Positions 61,725 to 64,000 of a stretch of 64,000 nucleotides of DNA are shown piece after piece. The DNA comes from RGIG4079 sp045596365. Lineage in GTDB: Bacteria; Bacteroidota; Bacteroidia; Bacteroidales; Muribaculaceae. The translations under genes and the position numbers were made by a program. Position 1 is the stretch's first letter, and each line of letters opens with the position of its first letter. The stretch lies in assembly GCA_045596365.1 (NCBI GenBank), contig JAZOCE010000012.1, positions 1 through 64,000 of the forward strand, given 5' to 3'. The notes beneath the pieces are model-generated. The model ran no database searches, was not told where the DNA came from, and saw only the letters and a program-made list of their open reading frames with translations.

Positions 61725-64000
61725 TTGAAACGCGTTAATCTCATAATCTGTGTATTATTCTCGGTGCTTGCCTTAACGTCATGCAGTACCAAGAAAAATA
61801 CTGCTATGTCTCGTTTTTATCAGGCATTTACTACACGTTATAATGTGTATTATAATGGCGATGAGCATTATAAGGAGACGATAAAGGCGATGGAAAAAAA
61901 TTATGAGGATGATTATAGCTCGCTTGTATATCTTCATCCTGCCGAGGCTTATAATAACCCTAAAGCACCACAACCTCAAGGAGATTTTAAACGCTCTATA
62001 GAAAAGGCGCAGAAAGCAATACAACTACACTCTATAAAGAAACGGCCCAAGAAAAAATCAGGAAAGGGTAAAGATCCCAAGTATAAGGAATGGATGAAAC
62101 GCGAAGAGTATAATCCATTCTTGCACAATGCGTGGATGATGATGGGACGCAGTCAGTATCTTAATGGCGATTTTCTTGGTGCGGCATCAACATTCTATTA
62201 TACATCAAAGTTATTTACCTGGTTGCCTGAGACGGTTATCGAAGCAAAATTGTGGCAAGCAAGGAGTTATTGCACGCTTGGATGGCAATTTGAAGCAGAA
62301 AATATCATCATTCGCATAAAACCCGAAGAGTTGACCAACAACACTTTGAAAGGGCTGTATAATCTTGTATATGCCGATTATTATATCAAGGGGAACAACA
62401 ATGAAAAGGCAATCCCATATCTTATTGAGGCAATAAAATATGCCAAGGGCCCTCAAAAGACCCGCATGAAATTTTTGCTTGGTCAGCTATATTCGTTAGA
62501 GGGTAAAAAGCAAGAGGCTTATGCTGCATTTAAAGATGCCGGTAGTGCGCATAGTGCATCTTATCGCACGAAATTCAATGCTCGCATCAAGCAAAGTGAG
62601 GTGTATAGTGGCGCTGATATAGAAAAAGAGGTTAAGGCGTTGAAACGCATGACTCGATATGATCGCAACAAGGAATATCTTGACCAAATTTATTATGCAA
62701 TAGGTAATTTGTATCTGTCCCGACAAGATACTGTTCATGCTATTGAAAACTATATACTTGCTGCTGAGAAAAGTACACGCAATGGTATAGATAAGGCGAT
62801 AAACCAAATTACGCTTGGAAATTTGTATTTTGAACAGCACAAATATGACCTTGCTCAACCTCATTTTGCTGAGGCTGTTCCTCAACTGCCTGAGAATTAC
62901 CCTAATTATGAAGTGTTGAAACGTCGTAGCGATGTGCTTGACGAATTGGCTGTATATGCACAAAATGTAACTTTACAAGATTCTTTGTTGAAACTTTCGG
63001 AATTGCCCGAAGAACAGCAGATGGCGGTTATTGATAAAATAATCGAAGAACTCAAGAAGAAAGAAAAGGAAGAGGAGGAGAATGCCGCGCGTGAAGCCTA
63101 TCTCGCCGAGCAACAAGCGCAAGGAACAGGACTTCAAAGCAGTAATGTCCCCACCACCTATGTAATGAATACCGATGATTCATGGTACTTCTATAATTCG
63201 GCAACCCGCAGTGCCGGAAAGACCGACTTCCAAAAGCGTTGGGGTAGTCGCAAACTCGAAGATGACTGGCGTCGTCGCAACAAAGCCTCATTTGACATGG
63301 CCGAATTCAACGCATCAGAAGATGATGAAGATGCCGATGAAGATGCCGATGAAGATATGGAAAGTACTGAAGATGTGCCTGAAAAATCAGAAAAGGAATT
63401 GAAAGAGGAGAAAGAACGCGAAAAACGTGCCGAGGATCCTCACTATCCCGAGTATTATTTAAAACAAATTCCGAAAACCGATGATGAAAAAACTATCGCC
63501 CATGAAGTTATTCAAGAGGGGTTGTTTAACATGGGTATAATTTTGAAGGACAAACTTGAAGATTATGGAGCAGCGGCATCAGAGTTTGAAAGACTGCTTG
63601 TTACTTATCCCGATAATATCTATCGCCTTGATGTATACTATAATATGTATTTGATGTATATGCGCAAAGGTGATACAACTCTTGCAGAGCGTTATCGCAA
63701 CATGATTATAGGTCAGTTCCCCGAATCTCCGCAAGGAATGGCGATGAAAGATCCTAACTATTTTGAGAATATCAAGATGATGAACGTGCGTCAAGAGCAG
63801 ATGTATGCCGATGCTTATGATGCATATCTCAATAATGATAATGTAAAAGTGCATGCCGCTTATGAGGAGATGATGCGCGATTTCCCATTGAGTGAAATCA
63901 TGCCCAAGTTTATGTTCCTGCATGCGTTGGCCTATGTTACAGAGAAAGAGCCTGAAAAATTCAATGCTACTCTCAAAGAGTTGCTTGAACGATACCCCGA
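61725..64000 (+). CDS. PorW/SprE-like T9SS lipoprotein with TPRs, partial at right edge
   Basis: An open frame runs off the window (758 codons visible). The only start giving a signal is the TTG at 61725: KRVNLIICVLFSVLALTSCS is a lipoprotein signal with lipobox LTSC. A stop lies in frame at 61710 and the first ATG (61806) falls after the lipobox. Mature features fit PorW/SprE: MSRFYQAFTTRYNVYYNGDE, a long TPR region, a charged coiled segment, DDSWYFYNSATRSAGKTDFQ, WGSRKLEDDWRRRN, an acidic low-complexity stretch from a 12-base repeat (63324-63356), then more TPRs. PorW is a periplasmic lipoprotein needed for T9SS assembly and gliding in relatives. It follows the metal permease by 37 bases. 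Confidence 0.85.
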   Translation, partial: MKRVNLIICVLFSVLALTSCSTKKNTAMSRFYQAFTTRYNVYYNGDEHYKETIKAMEKNYEDDYSSLVYLHPAEAYNNPKAPQPQGDFKRSIEKAQKAIQLHSIKKRPKKKSGKGKDPKYKEWMKREEYNPFLHNAWMMMGRSQYLNGDFLGAASTFYYTSKLFTWLPETVIEAKLWQARSYCTLGWQFEAENIIIRIKPEELTNNTLKGLYNLVYADYYIKGNNNEKAIPYLIEAIKYAKGPQKTRMKFLLGQLYSLEGKKQEAYAAFKDAGSAHSASYRTKFNARIKQSEVYSGADIEKEVKALKRMTRYDRNKEYLDQIYYAIGNLYLSRQDTVHAIENYILAAEKSTRNGIDKAINQITLGNLYFEQHKYDLAQPHFAEAVPQLPENYPNYEVLKRRSDVLDELAVYAQNVTLQDSLLKLSELPEEQQMAVIDKIIEELKKKEKEEEENAAREAYLAEQQAQGTGLQSSNVPTTYVMNTDDSWYFYNSATRSAGKTDFQKRWGSRKLEDDWRRRNKASFDMAEFNASEDDEDADEDADEDMESTEDVPEKSEKELKEEKEREKRAEDPHYPEYYLKQIPKTDDEKTIAHEVIQEGLFNMGIILKDKLEDYGAAASEFERLLVTYPDNIYRLDVYYNMYLMYMRKGDTTLAERYRNMIIGQFPESPQGMAMKDPNYFENIKMMNVRQEQMYADAYDAYLNNDNVKVHAAYEEMMRDFPLSEIMPKFMFLHALAYVTEKEPEKFNATLKELLERYP

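Noticed and set aside
1..64000. CRISPR arrays, insertion sequences, prophage or integron features
   Set aside because: No direct-repeat arrays, transposase or integrase-like reading frames, or terminal inverted repeats flanking genes were seen.

Overview
The window reads as a chromosomal segment of a Bacteroidota bacterium, order Bacteroidales. Support comes from SusC/SusD-type outer membrane proteins, type IX secretion (T9SS) genes, Bacteroidota-specific families (DUF3822, DUF4919), an A/T-rich sequence with no clear Shine-Dalgarno sites, and many copies of the Bacteroides-type promoter (TTTG, 19-21 bases, TAnnTTTG) ahead of genes. A host-associated lineage that keeps T9SS, such as Muribaculaceae, Prevotellaceae or relatives, fits best; the sequence alone does not settle the family. 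I see no prophage, insertion sequence, CRISPR array or rRNA.

Layout. Positions 1-8.7 kb hold the end of an Ig-like (Big_2) protein, a large exported TPR protein, a beta-barrel protein related to TonB-dependent receptors, an Ig-like lipoprotein, DUF3822 and rsmD, then tRNA-Lys(CTT) facing trmD. From 10.0 to 24.5 kb lies a glycan-use locus: SusC, a SusD-like lipoprotein, two further surface lipoproteins, a GHL10-type glycoside hydrolase with FN3-like modules and a T9SS tail, a GH31 glycosidase and an oppositely oriented CE7-type esterase. Next come tspO and an 1802-residue secreted protein built from repeated propeller-like modules with a T9SS sorting domain.

From 30.7 to 46.2 kb everything is on the minus strand. 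In transcription order it is a GH25 lysozyme, a PorU-type C25 peptidase, rex, a degenerate fumarylacetoacetate-hydrolase-like protein, a second PorU-type protein, porV, ispF, topA, an RluA-family pseudouridine synthase, thyA, folA and tRNA-Arg(CCT). From 46.3 to 51.7 kb there is a CvpA-family gene and a complete sufBCDS iron-sulfur assembly operon. From 51.7 to 58.3 kb the minus strand carries DUF4919 and a rel, HD-phosphodiesterase, tsaE, Imm17-like, birA cluster. The right end (plus strand) carries a MalY-type lyase, aroA, a lone metal ABC permease and a truncated PorW/SprE-like T9SS lipoprotein.

How it fits together. T9SS is the recurring theme: two PorU-like proteins, PorV and a PorW/SprE-like lipoprotein are machinery, and at least two large proteins carry matching C-terminal sorting domains and are likely cargo. 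The most interesting region is 36-46 kb, where two diverged PorU paralogues flank a NADH-sensing regulator and a protein that has lost its expected metal ligands. A second theme is a set of perfect inverted repeats that overlap promoters or abut start codons (tspO, the CE7 esterase, topA, porV, rex).
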